From Symbiodinium natans (taxonomy: Eukaryota > Sar > Dinophyceae > Suessiales > Symbiodiniaceae), in assembly GCA_905221605.1 (NCBI GenBank), contig CAJNDS010002247.1, forward strand, positions 233,501 to 297,500: DNA of 64,000 bases, written 5' to 3'. How positions within the stretch are numbered: position 1 is the first letter of the stretch; the number at the start of each line of letters is the position of its first letter. The translations under genes and the position numbers were made by a program. Under the pieces are notes generated by a model. It saw only the letters and a list, made by a program, of their open reading frames with translations. It searched no databases and was not told the DNA's origin. This document shows, in pieces, positions 40,733 through 50,400 of this stretch.

Positions 40733-42488
40733 AGGGTTTAAAGGGCTCAAAGGGTTTAAAGGGTTTAAAGTTTAAAGGGCTTAAAGGGTTTAAAGGGTTT
40801 GAAGGGTTTCAAGGGTTTAAAGGGTTTAAAGGGTTTAAAGGGTTTAAAGGGCTTGAAGGGTTTAAAGGGTTTAACGGGCTTAAAGGGCTTAAAGGGTTTA
40901 AAGGGTTTGAAGGGCTTAAAGGGTTTAAAGGGTTTAAAGGGTTTAAAGGGTTTAAAGGGTTTAAAGGGTTTAAAGGGTTTAAAGGGTTTAAAGGGACGGT
41001 TTAGGGTCTAAAGGGCTTAAAGGGTTTAAAGGGTTTAAAGGGCTTAAAGGGTTTAAAGGGCTTAAAGGGTTTAAAGGGTTTAAAGGGCTTAAAGGGTTTA
41101 AAGGGCTTAAAGGGTTTAAAGGGTTTAAAGGGCTTAAAGGGTTTAAAGGGCTTAAAGGGTTTAAAGGGTTTAAAGGGCTTAAAGGGTTTAAAGGGCTTAA
41201 AGGGTTTAAAGGGCTTAAAGGGTTTAAAGGGCTTAAAGGGTTTAAAGGGTTTAAAGGGTTTAAAGGGTTTGAAGGGCTTAAAGGGTTTAAAGGGGTTAAA
41301 GGGCTTAAAGGGTTTAAAGGGCTTAAAGGGTTTAAAGGGTTTAAAGGGCTTAAAGGGTTTAAAGGGGTTAAAGGGTTTAAAGGGTTTAAAGGGCTTAAAG
41401 GGCTTAAAGGGTTTAAAGGGTTTAAAGGGCTTAAAGGGTTTAAAGTTAAAGGGTTTAAAGGGTTTAAAGGGTTTAAAGGGCTTAAAGGGTTTAAAGGGTT
41501 TAAAGGGCTTAAAGGGTTTAAAGGGTTTAAAGGGCTTAAAGGGTTTAAAGGGCTTAAAGGGTTTAAAGGGTTTAAAGGGCTTAAAGGGTTTAAAGGGCTT
41601 AAAGGGTTTAAAGGGTTTAAAGGGCTTAAAGGGTTTAAAGGGGTTAAAGGGTTTAAAGGGTTAAAGGGCTTAAAGGGTTTAAAGGGCTTAAAGGGTTTAA
41701 AAAGGGTTTAAAGGGCTTAAAGGGTTTAAAGGGTTTAAAGGGTTTAAAGGGCTTAAAGGGTTTAAAGGGCTTAAAGGGTTTAAAGGGTTTAAAGGGCTTA
41801 AAGGGTTTAAAGGGGTTAAAGGGTTTAAAGGGTTTAAAGGGCTTAAAGGGTTTAAAGGGCTTAAAGGGTTTAAAGGGTTTAAAGGGCTTAAAGGGTTTAA
41901 AGGGGTTAAAGGGTTTAAAGGGTTCAAAGGGCTTAAAGGGTTTAAAGGGCTTAAAGGGTTTAAAGGGGTTAAAGGGTTTAAAGGGCTTAAAGGGTTTAAA
42001 GGGTTTAAAGGGCTTAAAGGGTTTAAAGGGCTTGAAGGGTTTAAAGGGCTTAAAGTGGCTTAAAGGGTTTAAAGGGCTTAAAGGGTTCAAAGGGTTTAAA
42101 GGGCTTAAAGGGTTTAAAGGGCTTGAAGGGTTTAAAGGGCTTAAAGGGTTTAAAGGGTTTAAAGGGCTTAAAGGGTTTAAAGGGCTTGAAGGGTTTAAAG
42201 GGCTTAAAGGGTTTAAAGGGTTTAAAGGGCTTAAAGGGTTTAAAGGGGTTAAAGGGTTTAAAGGGTTTAAAGGGCTTAAAGGGTTTAAAGGGCTTAAAGG
42301 GTTTAAAGGGTTTAAAGGGTTTAAAGGGCTTAAAGGGTTTAAAGGGTTTGAAGGGCTTAAAGGGTTTAAAGGGCTTGAAGGGTTTAAAGGGCTTAAAGGG
42401 TTTAAAGGGCTTGAAGGGTTTAAAGGGTTTAAAGTGGTTAAAGTAGTTTAAAGTAGTTTAAAGGGTTTAAAGGGTTTTAAAGGGTTCA
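40733..42488. repeat. 1.75-kb array of the 9-bp unit TTTAAAGGG/CTTAAAGGG
   Basis: About 190 copies of a 9-bp unit that looks like TTTAGGG with AA inserted. Units beginning T and C alternate in an ordered way; around 41005-41210 a five-unit pattern C-T-T-C-T (45 bp) repeats several times. Because 9 is a multiple of three, all frames are open and give Lys-Gly-Leu or Asn-Pro-Leu repeats, which are not genes. Confidence 0.97.
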
Positions 42489-42517
42489 GGGGGGGAGTCA
42501 GAACCCTCGGTCCTCAG

Positions 42518-42608
42518 GTTCAGCATCGAGAGGATGGACAGCATGGACGAGGGGGAGGCCCTGGCAGCAGTGCAGCACCACGCCATCCAGCTGATGCATG
42601 TGCTGCCT
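42518..42608 (+). CDS. Exon-like segment
   Basis: Acceptor GTCCTCAG, FSIERMDSMDEGEALAAVQH then HAIQLMHVLP, GT donor at 42609. Last exon-like piece before element 2; probably part of the same gene as the 35-39 kb pieces. Confidence 0.55.
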
Positions 42609-42613
42609 GTCTG

Positions 42614-42770
42614 GTTTAGGGTTTGGGTTTAGGGTTTAGGGTTTAGGGTTTAGGGTTTAGGGTTTAGGGTTTAGGGTTTAGGGTTTAGGGTTTAGGGTTT
42701 AGGGTTTAGGGTTTGGGATTAGGGTTTGGGTTTGGGGTTTGGGGTTTGGGGTTTGGGGTTTGGGGGTTAG
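42614..42770. repeat. TTTAGGG array grading to TTTGGGG
   Basis: About sixteen TTTAGGG units followed by five TTTGGGG units. Confidence 0.93.
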
Positions 42771-42988
42771 GGTCCAGGCTAGGTTTGCCGAGGAGTTGCT
42801 GCGAGTTTGTAATGGTAGAGAAGCGACTGGTTTGGGGTGCAGGGCCTTCTTTTCAGGGCCTTCGGATACGGTTTGGGGTATACTCCTCGGATGCCAAAAA
42901 GGGGGTAGTCCTGGTGGACTTCGAACGAGGCAAGGCACAGAGGATCAGGTTCAACTGGTTGAGACTTCGGTGGTCATGGCAAAGAAGT

Positions 42989-43110
42989 ATCAGGATCCAA
43001 CTCAGAAAGGGGTTCTAAGAACAGCTGAGTTTCAGGATCCAACTCAGAAAGGGGCATGTAAGAACAGCTGAACTCAGAAAGGGGCAGGTAAGAGCAGCTG
43101 AGTTTCGGCC
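42989..43110. repeat. Three tandem copies of a 35-45 bp unit
   Basis: ACTCAGAAAGGGG occurs three times at spacings of about 40-45 bp, with AAGARCAGCTGA between copies and CAGGATCCA before the first two. Confidence 0.8.
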
Positions 43111-43242
43111 TTTAGCGGCCCCCCCGAAACCTTAGGTTTTATGCGAGCAGCTAAAGAGCGTCTGTTCGCACGGGGCTTGCAGTAGTAAGCTTGGGGCAAC
43201 CTTCACCGTCCTCACCCTTTCAACCTTTTTTGGGCTACGAGA

Positions 43243-43333
43243 ACCCCTAAACCCTAAACCCTAAACCCTAAACCCTAAACCCTAAACCCTAAACCCTAAA
43301 CCCTAAACCCTAAACCCTAAACCCTAAACCCTA
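43243..43333. repeat. CCCTAAA array left of element 2
   Basis: Twelve perfect units. Its last bases CCCTA (43329-43333) are the left target-site duplication of element 2. Confidence 0.94.
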
Positions 43334-43555
43334 TACGGGGGGAACCCGAAGGGGGACGAGAAACCGAAAAGTCAACCCCAACAGAATCCCTTGATTTCCC
43401 TGGATCAACCACACAACAAACCCAAACCACAGGGCACTCACCTTTTACTACCAGGCACATGGCCCAGTCTTGAGCCATAAAAATAATTTCCGGGTTTATT
43501 AACCCTTTCAACTTCCAACACTAACTCTTTTTACAATACCAGTTGCAGCTCCGCA
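43334..43555 (-). repeat. 3' LTR of element 2
   Basis: 222 bp, + strand TACGGGGGGAACCC to CAGCTCCGCA; identical to 51804-52025 on visual comparison. Confidence 0.96.
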
Positions 43556-43585
43556 CTCCCCCTGTCCTAGGATTTCCTAGGACAC
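43556..43585 (-). other. Polypurine tract and adjacent hairpin of element 2
   Basis: On the coding strand AGGGGGAG abuts the 3' LTR. Next to it, + strand GTCCTAGG-ATTT-CCTAGGAC (43564-43583) is a perfect 8-bp inverted repeat with a 4-nt loop in the 3' leader. Confidence 0.8.
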
Positions 43586-43924
43586 ATTGGAGATGCAGAT
43601 CTTTGGCCAAAAACTGCCATTAGGGCAGTAGCCTGCTGCTTGACATGCACAATATGGTTTAACGTCTACCAGGACGAAATTATAGCTCATTGGCTAAATC
43701 CACTAACCATAGAGAATCTTTTCACCATGATCCTCTCATCACTGAAGACTCCTTGGCCTTCTTCACCACAAACCGTGGTCTTCGCTACGCGAAAAGCTAC
43801 TGACTTCTACTATCAGGGATTTCCATACCCTTAATAGTAACCACCACATTTGTCAGCACATTGGCTGTTCCAGCGCACCTGTCTCCAGAAAGAGAAAAAC
43901 CATCCCTTCATCCATACCATCCAA

Positions 43925-46900
43925 TCACTTCTTTTTCCGATTGTTGGCAATCTTGAGGTGAAGTTGCAGCAGAATATACTCCAGGTCCGAAACTGCAAGA
44001 ACAGGATCCTGTACGCCCCTTTGAATTGAGGATACCAGTCCTTCTCTTTTCGCGTCCTCAATCGCTTGGCAAGGTTGACCCAGCTCTGCACTCACAGCTG
44101 CCGACGCTTGCTCATCCACATCAGGAGGACGATCCTTTTCTTCAGGACCTTTCACCACCACCACTTCTCCCTTTTTGGGACTCTGACTTTTCTCCTTCTT
44201 CTTCGCCTTTCCACCGACGATTGACTTTGCGCGCATTCTCGAGGCTTTTTCCCCTGCAGAAACCGCCGCATTGGTTGATGGTCCACTCTTCTCAATGGTC
44301 GCCGGCATCTTCTTCGGCTTTGGAACCAGGAGAGTATAAGGATCTTCGATAACCACAGGTTTCCTCTTCTTTTTAACCTTTTTTGCCTCCTCCTCAACGA
44401 TAACTTCCGTCTCAGAAGTCTCAACCACCTCCTTCTCAGCAGGAATATCTTTGCTGGACTCCCTTTCCAGGGACCTCTTCTTGCCCCTTTTGGGATCTTT
44501 TTCTTCTTCCAAGTTGGCTCGCTCGAACCATATCCTCAGGTCATTGACCCATTCTTCCACCTCCTCGAGCGAAACGTCATACGACTTCACTACTTCGTGA
44601 AGTTCCAGCACGGACAACATATCGTCGGTCCACGAAACCCATTCTCTATCCATCTGGTCAGCGTCTCCCTTGAACTTCAGGAGTTTGAACGGTGGGTCCG
44701 CCTCTGCTCGAGCCAAGTCTGGTTTGCCATTCGAAAGAATTGAAATCGCTTCCATCAACAGTTCCGACATTTTGGTGTCATCGTCATAGGTCATGGAATA
44801 CTCCTCACCATCATCGAACTGTTCAGGAGAGATCTCCTTTTCTCCACCATTTGCACCAGAACTTCTCCTTGGACCATCCCTTGGGGGCGTCCTTGGAGAC
44901 CTTGGCCTCTGTTCATCCAGCGGAACACCATGCTCGAAGACACACCTGTCACCATAACGACACTTCCCAGACCGAGCAAACTGGATGCACCTCACACCAG
45001 TTGCATCATGCGAGAACGCACAATCCTTTCCAGCGAAACAGTCTCTCCCTGCCACATAGTATTTGCACCAATACGAATGTAGCACCACATCATCTTCTGA
45101 ATGGATGAATTTGCAGTCTTCACCAAATTTGCAGCGATCTTTCCCCTTGCTGAACCAATAGCAGAAGCCTTTCTTCCTCTTCTCCAAGCGCTCCGCCTCG
45201 AACCGGTCCATAGGGCGATTCTGCTCTACATGAACATTGCCATGTGCTTGAGAACTGCTCCCTTCACCCCAGGTGCTATCAGTATTTGATGCTTGGAGTA
45301 CAGCTGGAAAACCTGGCCTTAGTCCTACCACCTTCATGATTGGTTTTCCGCCAGCTCCTGAGCCACGCTGAGACGATCCAAAAACATTGAACTTCTTCAT
45401 GAGGGCTTTCCTAGTGCCGATCTTCTGCACCCTTTTGATTGGACGCTTCATTGTTCCAACCTTGCATCCAGATACGTTCAAACGACACAACCTCCTATAC
45501 CCAGCTCTATATCCCTTTTTCCAAAGAGCCATAAGAATTTTAGAGGCAGTAACATTCTCCACCTCTACCTTTTCCAACGATCCCTCACTTCCCGGAACAG
45601 ACCCCTCCAGCCCATCCATATCTGAAGACCTTTCCATCTTTTTTGACACCACTTCGTCGAGGTAGTCTTCAGAGATCCAGGGTAAGTTCCTCTTAGAGGA
45701 AGGATTGTCACCATTGTTTGGTCCTTCACCAGGATACCCTTTTGTGCTGTCAAAGATCTTCCCAGTAGTGCGGTCCTGCGTAGAGAAGTTGGAAGCAACA
45801 CGAGAGTACACTGACCACAAGAAAATCCTTGTGCCCGCCAGTCTTGACGACCCACTGGATGTCTCCTCTTCCGGAGAGACTTCTGGCGCTTTGCCATCCC
45901 TTCCAGTGTCACCAAGTGTTTCACCTCCAGCATTTTCAATGGGAATAAGGGATTCATTGTTCCCTTGATCTAGTACCGCACCTTGTTGATCGGGGATCTC
46001 CAGCACCATTCCTGTAGGATCCACTTCCTCATCAGCATCGTCGTCCATTCTGTTCCAGAGAACTTCCAATTGATCAGCGCAAGTCGCTGCCTGGAGGAAC
46101 TCCATCATTTGGTCCCTCCCGTGCTGCCAGAGAAACTCGGAATTCACCACTGTTCCTTGGCCACCAAGTCTAAGGAATGGAGCGACCAGATTGGCTACCC
46201 TTGCCATAAGTTCCACATGAACTTCCATGCCTGGACTGCGACTCCAATCATAGGCTATTGCCTCCATAGCAGTTCCAAACTTTCCAGTATCCCTGAATTC
46301 CTTTTCCAGGCCAGGAGAAAGCAGTGCACCCATCACCGAAAGAGGATAATTTCCCACCACCGGCAAGCACGGATTGTCATGGAACGAATGATGCAAATCA
46401 CAATAATATCCTTGATCTCTCCTTTCAAAAAGGAGTCTCCCAGTATTCAACTGGGCGTTCAGTTCATCCACTTGAACCATTTCAGCACATATTCTCTGTG
46501 CTGTGTACGCCATTGCTGGCCAGATGGAACGATCGGTCAGACCACGACGCATAACCCAATCAGTTGTTGGCGACTGAATCAGCGTCCTTGGATCATACAC
46601 CAGAACTACCATCGCACCGTCACCCATTGACTGATCAGCATCGTCCTCCAGTGCCAGGTTCTCATCCTGTTCGCTTGCACCCTCGGATGACATGCTAATA
46701 ACCAAATTTCGATCCATCTTATTGGACCCTTTTTGGCAGTCTCTTTGCCCCACCGGCAACTTGCCAACTGCAACCTTCCAATAAATCCGATTCAGAAGGC
46801 CTTTAACCAGCAATTGCTGAAGGTCACTCCTCACCAAACCACCGTCCAAATTCTTCGCATCATCACCACGGAGATCATTGCTCCCACCTTCTCCTTCATT

Positions 46901-47980
46901 TTGGTCAGTCTCCTCGCCGGGAATTTGCGCTGCTCCTTCCAGCGCCGTCTCCTGTCCAGCCACTTCATGCCCAGGAAGAACTTGAGCGCTTTCAGATCCA
47001 TTCACCTGTCCAGCAACACCTTGCCCAGGTAAAACCTCATCCGTGGAGCCCACCGCCAGCGAACCAACCATAACTGAGCCATCCCTTGCTCTTTTTTGAG
47101 ACTGTTCAGTTCGACGAGAAGGTTGTGGTAGCGAAAAAACTTGAGAAGTCACTTCTTGGCGGGTCTCCCCCCGCGACGCTTTGTCGCGTTCTTTGCCAAG
47201 GTGAACCGATTTTTTCTGCCCGGCATTGGGGCCGGAAGAACCACCCATCGGAACATTGCCACGAATCGCAGTTCTCTGTGAATCCCTTTCTTGCAAAAGG
47301 ATTTCCCGCATGCGGTGCACAGCATTGGTCTCTTCCTCGCTTGAATCGCTTGAGGAAGCGGCATAAGAAACCAAAGCCTCCGCCTGATCATCATCGTCCA
47401 CCACATCTGCCCACGCTCTGCTGAACCGATACGACAACCCACCACGAGGCTTCAGTTCCAGTGGTTTTGGTTTCTCCACCACTTCCGCCGGTTGCGCTCG
47501 TCGCTGTGAGCGAGAGCGTGGCACCTGTCGCACCTGTTTTTTGTCCAGCAAGGGCCTTCCCCTTTTCACAGGGTTTGATCTTGACCGATACTTTTTTGTT
47601 GGTGGATTCACCGGTGGCATTCCAACTCCCACCAACTTCAGCTTCTGTACACACAGCGGAGACCTCTGCGCAAGCGTCCAAGCGTCACGGTACTTGACCT
47701 TATCAAAAAGCTCCCGATAGGAGCCTCTCGGCATCGTTTTTGCACCGGAGTCTTCAGCTTCACGCACCTGAGTGAGGGTTCGCACCGCCGCTCTTCCAGT
47801 CCCTTTGTTCCCAGAAGATTGTTGTACTCGTACAGATGCATCAGAAGGAACTGCCTTTTCCGGTCCTCCCGGTCGATATCGGACCTCACCCACCAATTGC
47901 AGAATTTTGCATGCGGTCACCTTGTTGATCCCTTTGTCAACCAAATCTTCCACAAAGATGAACTCTTGCAAGTCCGACAT
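43925..47980 (-). CDS. Element 2 frame C: triple CCCH zinc-finger protein
   Basis: 1351 residues. The N-terminus is basic with Ser/Arg stretches (KRGRPLLDKK, RSRSQRRAQ). A possibly globular helical region at about 480-680 (TDRSIWPAMAYTAQRICAEM, LAPF-like helices) could be a capsid-like core but is not recognisable by eye. Three CCCH fingers follow: C-x9-C-x5-C-x3-H (CYWFSKGKDRC, + strand 45100-45165), C-x8-C-x5-C-x3-H (CKYYVAGRDC, 45010-45070) and C-x8-C-x5-C-x3-H (CIQFARSGKC, 44929-44990). The C-terminal third is Lys/Glu-rich and nuclear-signal-like, ending NNRKKK. It has an ATG directly after TGACC at the end of frame B, overlapping B by 44 nt, so it may be made by reinitiation or by a +1 shift. 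CCCH fingers typically bind RNA. Confidence 0.9.
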   Translation of the reverse strand: MSDLQEFIFVEDLVDKGINKVTACKILQLVGEVRYRPGGPEKAVPSDASVRVQQSSGNKGTGRAAVRTLTQVREAEDSGAKTMPRGSYRELFDKVKYRDAWTLAQRSPLCVQKLKLVGVGMPPVNPPTKKYRSRSNPVKRGRPLLDKKQVRQVPRSRSQRRAQPAEVVEKPKPLELKPRGGLSYRFSRAWADVVDDDDQAEALVSYAASSSDSSEEETNAVHRMREILLQERDSQRTAIRGNVPMGGSSGPNAGQKKSVHLGKERDKASRGETRQEVTSQVFSLPQPSRRTEQSQKRARDGSVMVGSLAVGSTDEVLPGQGVAGQVNGSESAQVLPGHEVAGQETALEGAAQIPGEETDQNEGEGGSNDLRGDDAKNLDGGLVRSDLQQLLVKGLLNRIYWKVAVGKLPVGQRDCQKGSNKMDRNLVISMSSEGASEQDENLALEDDADQSMGDGAMVVLVYDPRTLIQSPTTDWVMRRGLTDRSIWPAMAYTAQRICAEMVQVDELNAQLNTGRLLFERRDQGYYCDLHHSFHDNPCLPVVGNYPLSVMGALLSPGLEKEFRDTGKFGTAMEAIAYDWSRSPGMEVHVELMARVANLVAPFLRLGGQGTVVNSEFLWQHGRDQMMEFLQAATCADQLEVLWNRMDDDADEEVDPTGMVLEIPDQQGAVLDQGNNESLIPIENAGGETLGDTGRDGKAPEVSPEEETSSGSSRLAGTRIFLWSVYSRVASNFSTQDRTTGKIFDSTKGYPGEGPNNGDNPSSKRNLPWISEDYLDEVVSKKMERSSDMDGLEGSVPGSEGSLEKVEVENVTASKILMALWKKGYRAGYRRLCRLNVSGCKVGTMKRPIKRVQKIGTRKALMKKFNVFGSSQRGSGAGGKPIMKVVGLRPGFPAVLQASNTDSTWGEGSSSQAHGNVHVEQNRPMDRFEAERLEKRKKGFCYWFSKGKDRCKFGEDCKFIHSEDDVVLHSYWCKYYVAGRDCFAGKDCAFSHDATGVRCIQFARSGKCRYGDRCVFEHGVPLDEQRPRSPRTPPRDGPRRSSGANGGEKEISPEQFDDGEEYSMTYDDDTKMSELLMEAISILSNGKPDLARAEADPPFKLLKFKGDADQMDREWVSWTDDMLSVLELHEVVKSYDVSLEEVEEWVNDLRIWFERANLEEEKDPKRGKKRSLERESSKDIPAEKEVVETSETEVIVEEEAKKVKKKRKPVVIEDPYTLLVPKPKKMPATIEKSGPSTNAAVSAGEKASRMRAKSIVGGKAKKKEKSQSPKKGEVVVVKGPEEKDRPPDVDEQASAAVSAELGQPCQAIEDAKREGLVSSIQRGVQDPVLAVSDLEYILLQLHLKIANNRKKK

Positions 47981-50400
47981 TGGTCACACCAAGGGTAATC
48001 ATCACCTCACCTACATGAGGGGTATACACCCACAGGTGTTGGTTGCGAGCCATCCAATTTTCAATTGGCTCCTCTGGATTGTGAAGCTGAGTGCTAGTAG
48101 ACGCAGCCACCGAATTCTTTTGTTCATCAGCCTCTTCTTCATCCAGAATACCCTTTTCACCATCTTTTTGTGACACATTGGTCATCTGCAGCGCTTTTGG
48201 TGCTGAGGAGGACGAAGATTCTGCTCCCCCACTTACTGGTGGTTGAAAAGCGTTCCTGTCAGGAATCTCCAATCCCTTTGCCCTTTGAAAGGACACATGG
48301 TTTGCCACATTCACCAAATGCTTCAACTGGGCCAGCCGGTCCTCAGACATCTCTTCGTGAGAATACTTGCAGCCAAATCGCACACGACATCTCCCTTTGA
48401 GATAGTAGTCGAAACAGCACTGGTGGAACCCCGCGTCCCTTAGTGCCCTTCTGGAAGCATTGTCCCAAGATTTGCCAGGCTCCCAAGTCCCTTCCAATGC
48501 CACGTCATCGTCGTGGAGATACCTGCACGCAGTCCCATATTTACAACCACTTTGGTTGTAATACAGACACAGCCGTTTCTTCGTTTCACCCAGCGTAGGC
48601 TCACCTTTTGATGTCCCTTTGCCATAGTTGTACTGGGCTCGGAAGGCCGAATCCTCCCGCTCCTGCTGCACCTCATCCACTGTACCTTCATCAGTTGGAG
48701 GGCCACCGATGTCCCCATCCTCGTCACCAGTTTTTTGGCTGTTCTTTGGCTCAGTTGGCTCTCCTTCAGGCCACCCTTCACCGTAGCGACGATGTTCATA
48801 GGAACACCCATCTCCATTTCGACACCTCCCTTGATTGAAGAACCTGCACAGCTTACTGTATCCAAGTGACACAGTTTTCGGAGTCGTGTGAGCCTTCTTG
48901 TACTGATCGGGATCCATATAGGTCTCTATCGGCCTGTTTTCCCTCTTGCTCATCTCCTCGACTGCACCGTCAAGCTCTTGCAGAAATCGCTTGGTGTCCA
49001 ACCACAGCTCGTTCCAAAGCTCATCTTTTCCCTTGCTCAGCAACATTGCCACCGCTTCACCCACAACTGGTCCACTAAATCTTCTTTTCTTGCGTGCCAG
49101 TTCGTAGAGCGCGTCGTGGTACTGCTTCCGGGAAAAAGTGGTTGTTTCTTCCACACCGACACGTTCTTTCTCCTCAGGCTTCCAACCATCACTTAGCAAG
49201 ATGTTGTATGCGCTCCGAGCCTCATTATTCAGGAATGCATGATCTGCAATACACTCCAGAATCACATCCATTGAACGACCCAGCAACATCCCAGTGATTT
49301 TGCCCACGTAGTCATTATCAATTGTTTCATCTTCCAGGAGATTTCGACAGATCTTCTCTCCATAGAGCTGTTTCTGCTCCGCCTCCTCTTGTTCCCTCGA
49401 GGATGCTTTTGACTCGGCGAACCACTCACGAGACTGCGGTTCCTCTGACTTCCAGTCCCATTGACCATCAGAACCTTTGTACCATTGACCAGTCTGCCAT
49501 GAGCCTGTCCACCATGTACCCCAGCCGCTGTCCTTCCATTTGCGCAGCTTTGGCGAGGAATCCTCCTCGTTCTCTTCCAAAACCAGAAAGGTGTCCAAGA
49601 TTATGGTACCATCATCTTCCACTCGTTTCACTGTTCCATTGACAGTATCACCAAATTGGAACTGATGTACATTGTTCCCTTCTGCAGGAATCAATACATT
49701 TAGATCACCATAGTCCAAAAAAGCTCCATACCCATTGATGCAGCGCACTAGACCAGTGATCTTATCTCCCTCTTCATAGCAATGTGTCCCAGGTGATTCC
49801 AAGGCTCCCGCTCGGGGCACTTTCTTTGCATGCTCTTCAGAAACCATCTCTGTATCATCGGCTCCTGGCGCATCCTTTGTCTTCACCTTTGGGTCACACT
49901 GCTCGTCCTGTTCCACGAGTCCCACAAGCTCATCTTTTTTGTGCTCTTGGATTTCAGGACTTCCCTTTTTCTCTGCCAAAGGCTTTGCCTCATCTGCTTC
50001 AGTTCGCTCGGTGTCGACTTCCGGTGAACTTCCAGACGGCAACGCTACTCCCTTCATGGGAGTGGACCCTTCATTGGTGTCCTTTGTCACACCTTCTGCA
50101 GCAGGCAAATTTTCTTCCGCTGCAGGGCGATTGAGTTGATCATCCACGGCAGGCACACTTTCTTCCACCGCAGGCTCCTTTGGTTCCATGGTTTCCAAAG
50201 GAGAATTGCCACCATCATTGACCACAGCTGCCTCATTGGCTCCGGTGTAGTCCTTGTCATTTCGTTCCTCGCGGCTAATTTCAGGTTGCACCAGTGCGTC
50301 CACCTGTGAACCTCCATCATCAGCTGCTGCGGAGACCTGCGCCCCATTGTTGCAGTCGCCCGTGGAACGTACCACCATATGCACCTCAGCCCGTGCAGGT
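47937..50400 (-). CDS. Element 2 frame B: S1-like domain plus three CCCH fingers
   Basis: The frame is open up to 50864, but its first 150 or so codons overlap frame A and read like a shadow, so meaningful coding probably starts near 50390. It contains acidic low-complexity sequence, an S1-like OB fold (GDKITGLVRCINGYGAFLDY ... GDTVNGTVKRVEDDGTIIL, + strand about 49575-49765), a Trp/Gly-rich stretch (WGTWWTGSWQTGQWYKG), then three CCCH fingers (CRFFNQGRC, CLYYNQSGC, CFDYYLKGRC; + strand 48795-48855, 48515-48577, 48355-48422). The domains are those of RNA-binding proteins. A +1 step from frame A at GGC TGA G would fuse A and B. Confidence 0.88.

Noticed and set aside
40799-42451. Open frames of 70-145 residues made of Lys-Gly-Leu or Asn-Pro-Leu repeats
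   Set aside because: They are the 9-bp TTTAAAGGG array read in frame; the period is a multiple of three, so every frame stays open.
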